A DNA stretch of 64,000 nucleotides, taken from the NCBI RefSeq assembly GCF_011753055.1, contig NZ_VWWJ01000006.1, positions 1 through 64,000 on the forward strand, read 5' to 3'. Below, one piece after another: positions 26,079 to 35,745 of this stretch. This DNA comes from Burkholderia sp. Ax-1719 (GTDB lineage Bacteria > Pseudomonadota > Gammaproteobacteria > Burkholderiales > Burkholderiaceae). Each line of letters begins with the position of its first letter. Positions within the stretch are counted from its first letter, which is position 1. A program made the position numbers and the translations under genes. The notes below the pieces were generated by a model. The model did not search any database. It was not told the origin of the DNA and saw nothing but the letters and a program-made list of their open reading frames with translations.

Positions 26079-26917
26079 TGCTGGCCTCCGGCGATGGCGT
26101 GCGGCTCGTGTTGATCGTGCCGCTGATGGGGCGACTCGGGCGGCGCGGGCGGCTGGCGATGCGCTTGAGCGGGTGTTGAAGGATCGATATCGGCGGCATG
26201 GGCGTTGACATCGAGCGGCTTGCGCGGCCGCGACAGCACGACGCCCACCGCCACGCCCACCAGCACCGCGCCCAGCAGGCCGAGCTTGTACGGCCACGCC
26301 TGCCAGAAGAACGCGAGCGCGCCCGCCGTGACGGCGGCGGCCAGATAGCGCACGGCCACCAGCTGCGGCACGACGATGGCGATAAAGGTGGCGACCATCG
26401 CGAAGTCCAGCCCGAGCGACTGCAGCCCAGGAAACGCCGCACCGAACAGCAGTCCCGCAACGGTCCAGACCTGCCAGTTTAGATACATCGAGAGCCCCGA
26501 GCCGAGGAAATGCCACGGCGAGACGTCGCCCGGCGCATGGCGGCGGAAGTAAGCCCAGGCGACGGCGAAGACTTCGTCCGTGAGCAGGCCGCCGAGCACG
26601 AGACGCCAGCGCAGCGGCAGATGCGAGACATAGGGCGCAAGCGTCGCGCTATAGAGCACGTGGCGCAGATTGACGATAAACGTGGTCGCCCAGATCACGG
26701 CGAAGCTCGCATGCGAGGCGATCAGCCCAAGCGCGATGAACTGTGCGGAACCGGCGAACACGGCCAGCGACATCAGCTGGCCGTGCCAGAGCGCAAGCGG
26801 CCCGGTGGCGACGAGCGTGCCGAAGATCACGCCAAAGGGCGCGGCGCCGATCATCATCGGCACGGTATCGCGCGCGCCGGCGACGAATTCCTTGAAGCGG
26901 TGAGGGTGCGTGGTCAA
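26075..26917 (-). CDS. azlC: AzlC family branched-chain amino acid exporter subunit
   Basis: This 280-residue inner-membrane permease has motifs MMIGAAPFGVIFGTLV and GSAQFIALGLIASHAS typical of AzlC. The start is TTG at 26917 with AGGAG about seven bases upstream; no ATG is available before the conserved region. A His/Pro/Ala-rich hydrophilic tail of about 45 residues after the last helix is unusual. An AraC-type regulator is encoded just upstream on the same strand. Confidence 0.92.
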   Translation of the reverse strand: MTTHPHRFKEFVAGARDTVPMMIGAAPFGVIFGTLVATGPLALWHGQLMSLAVFAGSAQFIALGLIASHASFAVIWATTFIVNLRHVLYSATLAPYVSHLPLRWRLVLGGLLTDEVFAVAWAYFRRHAPGDVSPWHFLGSGLSMYLNWQVWTVAGLLFGAAFPGLQSLGLDFAMVATFIAIVVPQLVAVRYLAAAVTAGALAFFWQAWPYKLGLLGAVLVGVAVGVVLSRPRKPLDVNAHAADIDPSTPAQAHRQPPAPPESPHQRHDQHEPHAIAGGQQ

Positions 26918-27021
26918 GCCGTTCTCCTGTTGCGGAGAATCAGCTTAGCGAGTGGCGCGATGGGTGGCTTGTACGATCTTGCGATTCATGCCCAGATTCC
27001 GGCCGAAAATCAGGCCTGAAT

Positions 27022-27894
27022 TCAGGCCATCTGCCAGCGCCCCGGCGGCACGCCGAACATGCGGCGGAAGTGGCGCGTGAAGTGGCTCTGATCCGTGAAA
27101 CCCTGCGCAGCGGCCACATCGGCGACCGCCACGCCCGCCCGCAAGGGCGCGAGCGCGCGTTGCAGCCGCAACTGCGTGCGCCAGGCGTGCGGCGGCAGGC
27201 CGGTCGCCTGGGTGAAAAGACGCGTCGCATGGAATGGCGACAAACCGATCGCTTGAGCGAGATCGGCCACACGCAGCGGCGTCGTGAGATCGGCGGCGAG
27301 CAATGCCTTCATCACGTCGATGCGCGGTTCGCGCGAGGTGGTCAGGATCGGCGTGGCGCGCGTGCGGCCATAGCGGACGAGCAGGGTCGAAAGGGCGTCG
27401 ATCAGCGCGGCTTCGGCGGCGAGAAGATCGGCGGAATGTGTGGGAGCAGGCGAATCGGGCGTCGCGCCGCCGGCAGCATGCGTTTCCATCAGGAAGTGCG
27501 CGCGCGCGACCCGGCGGGCGAGATCGAGGTCGCGGATCACTTCGGCATCGAACCAGGGCAGCGGCTGTGCGCTGCCCGCGATGTCGTTCGCGAGCGTCTG
27601 CAGATAGTCCACCGGCACGTACATGACGCGATAGCGCCAGCCCTCGTCGACGGCCCGCGCGCCCGTGTGAAGCTCGCCCGGATTGATGACGGGCACGCTG
27701 CCCGCTTCCGCGACATGATGCGCGCCGCTGTAGCGATAGCATTCCGCGCCTTCCTCGATCACGGGAACCGTGTAGGCGTCATGCCAGTGCGGGGTGAACT
27801 CGTGGTCGTGATACTCGGCCGTGAGCAGCTCCGCGCCGGGTAAGAGCGGCGAGCGCCAGTAACGGGCGGAATCGCGAAAGGCGGAGTGGGACAT
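27022..27894 (-). CDS. AraC-family transcriptional regulator with cupin domain
   Basis: This 290-residue protein starts with a cupin (HEFTPHWHDAYTVPVIEEGA; GSVPVINPGELHTG) and ends with the AraC helix-turn-helix pair (LRVADLAQAIGLSPFHATRL; GFTDQSHFTRHFRRMFGVPP). It lies 104 bases upstream of azlC on the same strand. AraC regulators are often found beside azlCD, so control of that pair is a reasonable inference. Confidence 0.92.
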   Translation of the reverse strand: MSHSAFRDSARYWRSPLLPGAELLTAEYHDHEFTPHWHDAYTVPVIEEGAECYRYSGAHHVAEAGSVPVINPGELHTGARAVDEGWRYRVMYVPVDYLQTLANDIAGSAQPLPWFDAEVIRDLDLARRVARAHFLMETHAAGGATPDSPAPTHSADLLAAEAALIDALSTLLVRYGRTRATPILTTSREPRIDVMKALLAADLTTPLRVADLAQAIGLSPFHATRLFTQATGLPPHAWRTQLRLQRALAPLRAGVAVADVAAAQGFTDQSHFTRHFRRMFGVPPGRWQMA

Positions 27895-27958
27895 GGCGAG
27901 GATCGGGTGCTTATCCCGTACAGATGAGCGGTGCAGATGCGGCGACGATCCTCTCAGT

Positions 27959-28462
27959 TTAGCGCACGGGAATCGTCGTGCCGGCGGGCACCGGTACGGC
28001 GGTGACGCTGTTCTTCGCGCTGCCGCTCACGACGCGGTCGCTGTACGTGAGATAGACGAGCGCGTTGCGTTTCGTGTCGACCACGCGCACCACGTGCAGC
28101 GTCTTGAAGAGGAACGACATGCGTTCGCTGAAGACATCGGCTTGCTGTTTGAGCGGGGCGGCGAAACTGATCGGGCCGACCTGACGACAGGCGATCGACG
28201 CTTCGGTCGGATCCTCGGCGATGCCGAGCGTACCCTTCACGCCGCCGGTGCGCGCGCGCGACACGTAGCAGGTGACGCCTTGCACAGCGGGATCGTCGTA
28301 GGCTTCGACGACCACTTTGTCGGAACCGGTCATGCGGAAGTTGGTGTTCACGCTGCCGATCTGCTCGGCGTGCGCGGTAACCATGACAAACGTGCTCGCG
28401 CAAAGCGCCAGTGCGTGGTGCAGGCGGGCGGCGTGGCGGGTCGATGTCGTGCGCGATTTCAT
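27959..28462 (-). CDS. creA: CreA family exported protein
   Basis: This 167-residue protein has a signal peptide (about 1-32, VTAHA-EQIG). The CreA core follows: [20 protein letters not shown], then [20 protein letters not shown] and CRQVGPI. CreA is a conserved periplasmic protein of unknown function. The two Cys could form a disulfide. Confidence 0.93.
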   Translation of the reverse strand: MKSRTTSTRHAARLHHALALCASTFVMVTAHAEQIGSVNTNFRMTGSDKVVVEAYDDPAVQGVTCYVSRARTGGVKGTLGIAEDPTEASIACRQVGPISFAAPLKQQADVFSERMSFLFKTLHVVRVVDTKRNALVYLTYSDRVVSGSAKNSVTAVPVPAGTTIPVR

Positions 28463-28552
28463 GCGGATTCCCGGGAATGGTGAAGCGACATTATCGGGCA
28501 GGGCGGTGACGACGGGGAGGCGGGCGACGCAGCGTCAGAAAACGGCGCTGGA

Positions 28553-28590
28553 AAAGAAAAAAGCCGTTGCGCAAAAACGCAACGGCTTTA
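28553..28590 (-). terminator. terminator after the tRNA-Asn pair
   Basis: On the minus strand an 11-base stem (28579-28589 with 28561-28571) is followed by a U-rich run. It lies six bases beyond the CCA end of the second tRNA. Confidence 0.9.
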
Positions 28591-28595
28591 TATTT

Positions 28596-28671
28596 TGGCT
28601 CCCCGACCTGGGCTCGAACCAGGGACCTACGGATTAACAGTCCGGCGCTCTACCGACTGAGCTATCGGGGA
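28596..28671 (-). tRNA. tRNA-Asn (GTT), copy 2
   Basis: The 76-base gene includes the encoded CCA. The acceptor stem TCCCCGA/TCGGGGA, the anticodon loop CTGTTAATC with GTT, and T-loop GGTTCGAGCC are all intact. The sequence is identical to the copy at 28740-28815. Confidence 0.98.
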
Positions 28672-28739
28672 ACAGCAGTACATCTACAGCTTTAACTTCT
28701 TTAAAAAGTCCGTTGTGATTAACGGGCTTTTGAAAATTC

Positions 28740-28815
28740 TGGCTCCCCGACCTGGGCTCGAACCAGGGACCTACGGATTAACAGTCCGGCGCTCTACCGA
28801 CTGAGCTATCGGGGA
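28740..28815 (-). tRNA. tRNA-Asn (GTT), copy 1
   Basis: The 76-base gene with encoded CCA is the promoter-proximal copy. It is separated from copy 2 by 68 bases of AT-rich spacer and both are likely cut from one precursor. Confidence 0.98.
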
Positions 28816-28837
28816 ATCAACAAAAGCAGAGAACGAG

Positions 28838-28866
28838 ATTCTAGGGTGTCTGGCGGGGTCTGTCAA
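28838..28866 (-). promoter_or_regulatory. sigma-70 promoter of the tRNA-Asn operon
   Basis: On the minus strand TTGACA (28861-28866), 17 bases and TAGAAT (28838-28843) form a near-perfect promoter. A GC-rich CCC precedes the -10. Transcription would start near 28831, about 15 bases before the first tRNA. Confidence 0.92.
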
Positions 28867-29003
28867 CACCTGATCGTCATCTTATTTTTATTCCTGCGAA
28901 AAAAATTTCGGCAGGGGATGACGAGGCCGCGAATCAGGTGCCACCGCGAGGTGCCACCGCGCGTGTCAACAGACGCGCCAGACGCTCGCCCGGCGTCGCT
29001 GGA

Positions 29004-29327
29004 TTAGCGAGCCAGCAGTTCGAGCTTGTCCTTCACGTCCTTGAATTCTTCGGCTTCGGGCAGCGCGGGCTTGGTCTTGGTGATGCTCGGCCAGTTCTTC
29101 GCCAGATCGGCGTTCAGTTCGATGAACTGCTGCTGGTCGCCAGGCACGTCTTCTTCAGCGTAAATGGCGTTCACCGGGCATTCTGCGACGCAAACAGCGC
29201 AGTCGATGCATTCGTCCGGGTCGATCGCGAGGAAGTTGGGACCTTCGCGAAAGCAGTCCACCGGGCACACATCGACGCAGTCGGTATAGCGGCACTTGAT
29301 GCAGCTTTCGGTCACAACGTGGGTCAT
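29004..29327 (-). CDS. fdxA: ferredoxin FdxA (3Fe-4S and 4Fe-4S)
   Basis: This 107-residue ferredoxin has the seven-iron pattern: [18 protein letters not shown] near 9-24 and [12 protein letters not shown] near 40-51. The C-terminal helix extension is typical of Azotobacter-type FdI proteins. It is a cytoplasmic electron carrier. A TACAAT lies upstream at about 29394-29399 on the minus strand. Confidence 0.97.
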   Translation of the reverse strand: MTHVVTESCIKCRYTDCVDVCPVDCFREGPNFLAIDPDECIDCAVCVAECPVNAIYAEEDVPGDQQQFIELNADLAKNWPSITKTKPALPEAEEFKDVKDKLELLAR

Positions 29328-29706
29328 TCAGGCAGCTCCTGCAAGCTTTTGTATTGGGGATGGCGCTGGGGTTGGCCGCGCCAAAAGCGGTATTGTAACT
29401 GAATGGGAAATTCCCTATCCACACCCTCGCGGCAGCGTTTATATCGTTTCGTGATTAGTTTATGCAGCGCCGCATGGGCTCGAAGGAACAGCGCGATGGG
29501 TGGCTCGATGCGTCGTTTTCTTGCGCAATATCCCTGCGCCCGCCACGGTCGTGCGAGCATGGCCGCGTCGGAATGCCGCATTCGGGTAACATGAGCGCAC
29601 CGCTGATGCCCGCCGTTCGCCGGCGTCGCCGCACGCCCCACGAGGCGTGCCGGCGGCCTGGAACAGACCGGTGGGCGCCCTCCGATTGCAGTCCGGCTCG
29701 TCAATC
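29328..29706. other. 379-base divergent intergenic region fdxA/pncB
   Basis: It contains a plausible -10 for fdxA (TACAAT on the minus strand at about 29394-29399) beside an odd-centred inverted repeat GGGAAATTCCC at 29405-29415. Otherwise I see only overlapping frames without support. Confidence 0.4.
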
Positions 29707-30909
29707 ATGGTCATTACTTCGCTGCTCGATACCGATCTGTACAAATTCACGATGATGCAGGTGGTGCTGCATCATTTCCCCGCGGCCAACGTGGAATATC
29801 GCTTCAAGTGCCGCACGCCGGACGTCGATCTCGTGCCTTATGTCGACGAGATCCGTAGCGAAATCTCCAAGCTATGCCGCCTGCGCTTCGCCGAGCCCGA
29901 GCTTGAGTATCTGCGCAAGATGCGCTTCGTGAAGGGCGATTTCGTCGATTTCCTCGCGCTGTTCCATCTGAACGAGAAGTACATTTCGGTCACGCCTTCG
30001 CCGAAGAACAACGGCGAAATCGATATCGAGATCAAGGGGCCGTGGCTGCACACGATCCTCTTCGAGATCCCGGTGCTGGCCATCGTCAACGAAGTCTATT
30101 TCCGCAACACGCAGCATCATCCGCAGTACGAAGAGGGCCGCGAGCGCCTGCGCCGCAAGATCGAGCTGCTGGGTGCCAAGCCGGAATTCGCCGATTGCAA
30201 GATCGCCGATTACGGCACGCGCCGCCGCTTCTCCAAGCGTTGGCACGAAGAGGTGATCCTCACGCTCAAGGAAGATCTGGGCGAGCAGTTCACGGGCACC
30301 AGCAACGTGTACTACGCGATGAAGCACAACCTCACGCCGCTCGGCACCATGGCGCACGAGTATCTGCAGGCGTGCCAGGCGCTCGGGCCGCGTTTGCGCG
30401 ATTCGCAGATCTACGGCTTCGAGATGTGGGCGAAGGAATATCGCGGCGATCTGGGCATCGCGCTGTCGGATGTCTACGGCATGCAGGCGTTCCTGCGCGA
30501 CTTCGATATGTACTTCTGCAAGCTCTTCGACGGCGCGCGCCACGATTCGGGCGATCCGTTCGAGTGGGGCGAGCGCCTGCTCAAGCATTACGAAGACAAT
30601 CGCGTCGATAGCCGTACGAAGACCATGATCTTCTCGGATGCGCTCGATATCCCGAAGGTGCTGCGTCTGTACGAGCGTTTTGGCGATCGTTGCCGTCTGG
30701 CCTTCGGCGTGGGCACCAATCTCACCAACGACCTCGGTTATCAGCCGCTGCAGATCGTCATCAAGATGGTCCGCTGCAATGGCCAGCCGGTCGCCAAGCT
30801 GTCCGATTCGCCGGGCAAGAACATGTGCGACGACAAGGCTTATCTCGCCTATCTGCGTCAGGTGTTCGGCATCGAGCAGCCGACAGAAGAGGAGCTTGCC
30901 GGGCACTGA
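29707..30909 (+). CDS. pncB: nicotinate phosphoribosyltransferase
   Basis: PncB makes nicotinate mononucleotide from nicotinate and PRPP in the NAD salvage pathway. The 400-residue protein has the N-terminal [13 protein letters not shown], the phospho-histidine region [10 protein letters not shown] and the signature [11 protein letters not shown]. The start at 29707 fits the family; an upstream frame from 29647 does not. Confidence 0.97.
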   Translation: MVITSLLDTDLYKFTMMQVVLHHFPAANVEYRFKCRTPDVDLVPYVDEIRSEISKLCRLRFAEPELEYLRKMRFVKGDFVDFLALFHLNEKYISVTPSPKNNGEIDIEIKGPWLHTILFEIPVLAIVNEVYFRNTQHHPQYEEGRERLRRKIELLGAKPEFADCKIADYGTRRRFSKRWHEEVILTLKEDLGEQFTGTSNVYYAMKHNLTPLGTMAHEYLQACQALGPRLRDSQIYGFEMWAKEYRGDLGIALSDVYGMQAFLRDFDMYFCKLFDGARHDSGDPFEWGERLLKHYEDNRVDSRTKTMIFSDALDIPKVLRLYERFGDRCRLAFGVGTNLTNDLGYQPLQIVIKMVRCNGQPVAKLSDSPGKNMCDDKAYLAYLRQVFGIEQPTEEELAGH

Positions 30910-30959
30910 AGCGGGGCCTTAAGGCCGCCTGCCGTTAGCCGTTCGGCCAGTAAAAAGCG

Positions 30960-30997
30960 AGGCGACGCGCCGGTATAATCGGCGCGTCGCCTTTATT
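30960..30997 (+). terminator. perfect hairpin after pncB with a TATAAT loop
   Basis: Arms of 13 bases (30960-30972, 30980-30992) enclose the loop GTATAAT, and TTTATT follows. It looks like the pncB terminator. The loop carries a consensus -10 hexamer (30974-30979) placed about right for a start 30 bases before the next gene, but no good -35 is present. Confidence 0.75.
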
Positions 30998-31016
30998 CAT
31001 TCTGACGAGGACGTTC

Positions 31017-31679
31017 ATGGATACCACGGCCGCCCGCCGCAGCATACTCGCGCGCATCCGTGCGGCCCAGGGCCGCGACGCTGCGCCTGCGCCGCACGAA
31101 CGGGAAGCCGCCGCCGATTACCTCGCGCGTCATCCGCAGGGGCCGCGTCCCGTCATCGAAGGCAATCTCGTCGCGCACTTCGTCGAGCAGGCCAAAAAGA
31201 TGGCCACCACCGTCGACGAAGTCACGCAACTGGCCGACGTGCCCGCTGCCGCCGTGCGCTATCTCGCATCGCTCGGTCTGCCGACGCAAGCGGTCGCCTG
31301 GCAGACGCTCGAATCGTTCGACTGGACCGGCGCGGGTTTGAGCGTCGAATTTCGCAAGCCTGAAGATCGCGATCTCGTTGGCCTGACCGGCTGCTTTTGC
31401 GCCACCGCCGAAACCGGCACGCTGGTACTGCTCTCCGGACCGCACACCTGGGCCTCGGGCGCGCTGCTCCCCGAAACGCACATCGCCGTGGTGCCCGCCT
31501 CGCGCATCGTCGCCGGTCACGAAGACGCCTTCGCGCTGATGCGTGCCGAACGCGGCGAGCTGCCGCGCGCGGTCAACTTCGTGTCGGGGCCGTCGCGTAC
31601 CGGCGATATCGAGCAAACCATCATTCTTGGCGCACACGGACCGTACCGCGTCCACGTCATCGTCGTGCATGGCGCGTGA
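31017..31679 (+). CDS. LutC/YkgG-type LUD-domain protein
   Basis: This 220-residue protein contains the LUD (DUF162) domain: GCFCATAETGTLVLLSG and THIAVVPASRIV. In LutABC-type operons the C subunit helps oxidise L-lactate together with iron-sulfur proteins LutA and LutB. Neither partner is encoded here, so the real role is uncertain. GAGGA precedes the start. The 3' end overlaps the antiporter gene by 11 bases. Confidence 0.85.
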   Translation: MDTTAARRSILARIRAAQGRDAAPAPHEREAAADYLARHPQGPRPVIEGNLVAHFVEQAKKMATTVDEVTQLADVPAAAVRYLASLGLPTQAVAWQTLESFDWTGAGLSVEFRKPEDRDLVGLTGCFCATAETGTLVLLSGPHTWASGALLPETHIAVVPASRIVAGHEDAFALMRAERGELPRAVNFVSGPSRTGDIEQTIILGAHGPYRVHVIVVHGA

Positions 31680-33099
31680 CGTTCTGCTGCGCATCCTGAA
31701 GGGCGGTGCGGCGCTCGCGGCCTGCGCGGCGCCTGGCGCACACGCGGCCACGGTCAATGGCGCGACGCTCTCCGCCGCATGGGGGCTGCCGTTCGCGCTG
31801 ATGCTGCTGTCGATCGCGCTCCTGCCGATGTTCGCGGCGGCGTTCTGGCATCACCACTTCGGCAAGATTTCGGCGTTCTGGGCGCTCGCGTTTCTGTTGC
31901 CGTTCGCGCTCACGCATGGAGTCGGGGCGACGTATCCGCTCTTCGTGCACGCGCTCATCGACGAATATGTGCCGTTTATCGTGCTGCTCGGCGCGCTGTA
32001 TACGATTGCGGGCGGCATCTGCATCTACGGCAATCTGCGCGGATCGCCGCGCACCAACACGACGATCCTGCTGCTCGGCACCGCGCTGGCGAGCGTGATG
32101 GGCACGACCGGCGCGGCCATGCTGCTGATCCGGCCGCTTTTGCGCGCCAACGACAATCGCCGCCACAGCGTCCATGTGGTGGTGTTCTTCATCTTTCTCG
32201 TTGCGAACGCGGGCGGCTCGCTCACGCCGCTCGGCGATCCGCCGTTGTTCCTCGGTTTCCTGAACGGTGTGAGTTTCTTCTGGACTACGCAGCATCTCGC
32301 CGTGCCGATGCTGTTCGTCTGCGCAGTGCTGCTCGCCGCGTTCTGGCTGCTCGATTCGTGGTACTTCCGCCGTGCTGACGAAGTGCTCGACGCCCGCAAC
32401 GATCCCACGCCCGATAGCGGCGGCATCGCCATCGGCGGCAAGCTCAACTTCGTGCTGCTGGCGGGCGTGATCGCGCTGGTGCTGATGAGCGGCGTCTGGC
32501 AGCCCGGCATCGGCATCGATCTGCCGGGCGCGCGGCTCGAATTGCAGAATCTCGTGCGTGACGTTGGCCTGATCGTACTGGCGGCGCTTTCGCTCTGGTG
32601 CACCTCGCGCACGGCGCGCGCCGACAACGGCTTCGACTGGGCTCCCATCGCCGAAGTGGCCAAGCTGTTCGCGGGCATCTTCGTGACGATCACGCCGGTG
32701 ATCGCGATGCTCAAGGCGGGCGAGCAGGGCGCGTTCGCCTCGCTGATCGAGTTCGTCAACGACGCGCCGGGCCGCCCCAACGATGCGCTCTATTTCTGGG
32801 CGACGGGGCTGCTTTCGTCGTTCCTCGACAATGCGCCAACGTGGCTGGTGTTTTTCAATCTCGCAGGCGGCGACGCGCCCACGCTCATGACGAGCGGCGC
32901 GCGCACGCTGGCGGCCATTTCAGCGGGCGCGGTGTGGATGGGCGCGATGACCTATATCGGCAACGCGCCCAACTTCATGGTCAAGGCCATCGCGCAGCAG
33001 CGCGGCGTGCGCATGCCGGGCTTCTTCGGCTATCTTGGCTGGTCGTGCGTGGTACTCACGCCCGTCTTTGCCGCCGCAACCTGGCTCTTTTTCGTCTAG
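31669..33099 (+). CDS. sodium:proton antiporter-like membrane protein (CitMHS/NhaD type)
   Basis: This 476-residue protein has about twelve hydrophobic segments, the first possibly a signal-anchor. Conserved sites of the ion-transporter superfamily appear as NAGGSLTPLGDPPLFLGFLN and SSFLDNAPTWLVFFNLAGGD. The start codon ATG at 31669 lies inside the end of the preceding gene, so expression is probably coupled. Ion specificity cannot be decided from sequence; the fold is also used for arsenite or citrate. Confidence 0.85.
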   Translation: MARDVLLRILKGGAALAACAAPGAHAATVNGATLSAAWGLPFALMLLSIALLPMFAAAFWHHHFGKISAFWALAFLLPFALTHGVGATYPLFVHALIDEYVPFIVLLGALYTIAGGICIYGNLRGSPRTNTTILLLGTALASVMGTTGAAMLLIRPLLRANDNRRHSVHVVVFFIFLVANAGGSLTPLGDPPLFLGFLNGVSFFWTTQHLAVPMLFVCAVLLAAFWLLDSWYFRRADEVLDARNDPTPDSGGIAIGGKLNFVLLAGVIALVLMSGVWQPGIGIDLPGARLELQNLVRDVGLIVLAALSLWCTSRTARADNGFDWAPIAEVAKLFAGIFVTITPVIAMLKAGEQGAFASLIEFVNDAPGRPNDALYFWATGLLSSFLDNAPTWLVFFNLAGGDAPTLMTSGARTLAAISAGAVWMGAMTYIGNAPNFMVKAIAQQRGVRMPGFFGYLGWSCVVLTPVFAAATWLFFV

Positions 33100-33166
33100 C
33101 GCGACAATGCGCTCAGACTGTTTCGACTCAACTCCCGACTCAACCCCAGCAGTGTGGAGAGCAACG

Positions 33167-34156
33167 ATGCAAAAGATTCTCGTGGCGCGCCCGATCTTTC
33201 CGGATGTGATCGACCGGCTCAAGCAGTATTTCGATGTCGACTGGAACAATGGCGAGACGCTGTCCGCCGATGCACTCAAGGCACGCCTGGCCGACAAGGA
33301 CGGCGCGCTCACCATGGGCGAGCCGATCGACGCCGCCGTGCTGGCGGCCGCACCGCGTCTGCGCGTGGTCTCGAACATGGCGGTGGGCTACAACAATTTC
33401 GATATCGCGGCCTTCAACGCGGCCAACGTGCTGGGCACCAACACGCCGGACGTCCTCAACGAAACCACTGCTGATTTCGGCTGGGCGCTGATGATGGCGG
33501 CCGCGCGCCGCGTCACCGAATCGGAACACTACCTGCGTGCGGGCAGATGGCAGAAGTGGTCGTTCGACATGTTTCTCGGCGCGGATATTCACGGCGCGAC
33601 GCTCGGCGTGATCGGCATGGGCCGCATTGGCCAGGCGCTCGCCCGTCGCGCGCAGGGCTTCAATATGCGCGTGATCTATCACAACCGCTCGCGCGTCGCG
33701 CCCGAGATCGAACGCGAACTGAACGCCGAATATCGCTCGAAAGCCGATCTGCTCAAGGAGGCCGATCACGTCGTGCTGGTGCTGCCTTACACGCCGGAGA
33801 ACCATCACACCATCGGCGCGGCGGAACTGGCGCTCATGAAACCCACGGCGACGCTCACCAACATCGCGCGCGGCGGCATTGTCGATGACGCGGCGCTGGC
33901 GGAAGCCTTGCGTACGCGCCGCATCGCTTCGGCGGGCCTGGACGTGTTCGAAGGCGAGCCTGCCGTGCATCCCGCGCTGCTCGAAGTGGACAACGTGGTG
34001 CTCACGCCGCACATCGCGAGCGCCAGCGAAGGCACGCGCCGCGCCATGGCGAATCTCGCCGCCGACAATCTGATCGCCGCGCTAGGCGAGGGTCCGCGTG
34101 CGGGGCAGCCGCCCAATCCGGTCAATCCCGGCGTGTTGGGGAAAGCGCGTTCATGA
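33167..34156 (+). CDS. D-2-hydroxyacid dehydrogenase (glyoxylate/hydroxypyruvate reductase type)
   Basis: This 329-residue NAD(P)H enzyme has the Rossmann motif GVIGMGRIGQALARRAQGF, the Arg region NIARGGIVDDAALAEAL and the catalytic His in VLTPHIASAS. It most resembles GhrB/glycerate dehydrogenases, which reduce glyoxylate or hydroxypyruvate. The substrate is not certain. Its stop overlaps the rmuC start by four bases. Confidence 0.93.
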   Translation: MQKILVARPIFPDVIDRLKQYFDVDWNNGETLSADALKARLADKDGALTMGEPIDAAVLAAAPRLRVVSNMAVGYNNFDIAAFNAANVLGTNTPDVLNETTADFGWALMMAAARRVTESEHYLRAGRWQKWSFDMFLGADIHGATLGVIGMGRIGQALARRAQGFNMRVIYHNRSRVAPEIERELNAEYRSKADLLKEADHVVLVLPYTPENHHTIGAAELALMKPTATLTNIARGGIVDDAALAEALRTRRIASAGLDVFEGEPAVHPALLEVDNVVLTPHIASASEGTRRAMANLAADNLIAALGEGPRAGQPPNPVNPGVLGKARS

Positions 34157-35670
34157 GCGTCGAGTCGTTGATGGCGGTCGTGTTGCTGATCCTGGCGATT
34201 GCACTGGCGGTGGCGATTGTCGCGGTTGTTGCGTTGTTGCGCGCGCGTCACGGCGCGCAGGGGCAAGACGATGCCACGCTCGATGCGCTCGATCAGCTTA
34301 GCGACCGCCTGAGCGGCGCGAGCGAAACGCAGGCGCGCGCAGCCGAGCGCATCGAGCGCGAACTGCGCAACGAGATCGCGCGCACCGCGCAGACCTCGCG
34401 CAGCGAATTCGGCGGCGGCTTTGGGCAGGTGCAGCAGGCGCTCGCGGCGCATCTCACCAGCATCGCGACCGTGCAGAACGGTCAGCTCGACAGCTTCGCG
34501 CAGCAACTCGCGAAGCTCACGGAGACCAACGCGCAACAGCTCGACGCCGTGCGCCAGAGCCAGCAGACGCAGGCACAGCAGGCGCGCGAAGAACAGAATG
34601 CCGCGCTGCGCCACTTCGGCACGCTGCTCGGCCAGCAGGTCGCGCAGCTGATCGAGGCTAACGATCGCCGTCTGACCGAAGTGCGCGCAACGCTCGAACA
34701 GCGTCTGAAGGATATCGAGGCGAACAATGCGGCCAAGCTCGAAGAGATGCGCCGCACCGTCGACGAGAAACTGCATGCGACGCTGGAGCAGCGTCTGGGC
34801 GAGTCGTTCAAGCTGGTGTCCGACCGGCTGGAGCAGGTGCATCGGGGGCTGGGCGAGATGCAGACGCTGGCGGCGGGCGTCGGCGATCTGAAGAAGGTGC
34901 TGACCAACGTGAAGACGCGCGGCACCTGGGGCGAGGTGCAGCTCGAAGCCCTGCTCGAACAGATGCTCACGCCCGATCAGTACGCGAAGAACGTGGCGAC
35001 CGTGCCGGGCAGCAGCGAGCGCGTGGAGTTTGCGATTCGCCTGCCGGGACGCGGCATCAAGGCCGGGGAAGGCGGGGACGCGGATAACGCGCCGGTCTGG
35101 CTGCCCGTCGACGCCAAGTTTCCGCGCGAGGACTACGAGCGGCTCATCGACGCCCAGGAGCGCGCCGATCTCGCGGGCATCGAGGAAGCGGGACGCGCGC
35201 TCGAAGCGCGCATCCGCGCCGAGGCCCGCACCATCGCCGAAAAATACGTCGCGCCGCCGCACACCACCGATTTCGCGCTGCTGTTTCTGCCCACCGAAGG
35301 GCTTTACGCCGAAATCCTGCGTCGTCCGGGGCTCACCGATCTGCTGCAGCGCGATTTTCGCGTGACGATTTCCGGGCCGACCACGCTCACGGCCCTGCTC
35401 AACAGTCTGCAGATGGGCTTTCGCACTCTTGCTATCGAAAAGCGTTCGAGCGAAGTCTGGCAGGTGCTGGGCGCGGTGAAGACGGAGTTCGGCAAATTCG
35501 GCGATGTGCTCGCGCGCACGAAGTCACAACTGGAGACGGTGACGCGCTCGATCGAAGCCGCCGAGGTGCGTACGCGCGCGATGAACCGCAAGCTGCGCGA
35601 TGTCGAGGCGCTGCCGGGCGAGGAAGCGTCGAATCTGCTGGGCGATGCGCTGGGAAATATCGACGAGTAA
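34153..35670 (+). CDS. rmuC: DNA recombination protein RmuC
   Basis: This 505-residue protein has an N-terminal membrane anchor (about 8-30), a long coiled coil (about 40-230) and a C-terminal nuclease-like domain with PVDAKFPREDYERL and FLPTEGLYAEILRRPGL. RmuC limits inversions between short inverted repeats. Translation is coupled to the dehydrogenase gene (ATGA). A strong terminator follows. Confidence 0.96.
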   Translation: MSVESLMAVVLLILAIALAVAIVAVVALLRARHGAQGQDDATLDALDQLSDRLSGASETQARAAERIERELRNEIARTAQTSRSEFGGGFGQVQQALAAHLTSIATVQNGQLDSFAQQLAKLTETNAQQLDAVRQSQQTQAQQAREEQNAALRHFGTLLGQQVAQLIEANDRRLTEVRATLEQRLKDIEANNAAKLEEMRRTVDEKLHATLEQRLGESFKLVSDRLEQVHRGLGEMQTLAAGVGDLKKVLTNVKTRGTWGEVQLEALLEQMLTPDQYAKNVATVPGSSERVEFAIRLPGRGIKAGEGGDADNAPVWLPVDAKFPREDYERLIDAQERADLAGIEEAGRALEARIRAEARTIAEKYVAPPHTTDFALLFLPTEGLYAEILRRPGLTDLLQRDFRVTISGPTTLTALLNSLQMGFRTLAIEKRSSEVWQVLGAVKTEFGKFGDVLARTKSQLETVTRSIEAAEVRTRAMNRKLRDVEALPGEEASNLLGDALGNIDE

Positions 35671-35689
35671 GAACGCGCCGCAAACAGGC

Positions 35690-35727
35690 AAAAGGGCCGT
35701 CCGCAACACTGCGGACGGCCCTTTTTT
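35690..35727 (+). terminator. terminator after rmuC
   Basis: Perfect 14-base arms (35691-35704, 35711-35724) surround a short loop and end in seven T. The A-run before it allows use by the convergent GNAT gene. Confidence 0.92.
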
Positions 35728-35745
35728 TGCGCTTTGGAAAAGGCT

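Noticed and set aside
28596..28815. Tandem tRNA-Asn genes as an integration site of a mobile element
   Set aside because: Both copies are complete and no integrase, partial tRNA repeat or foreign cargo adjoins them.
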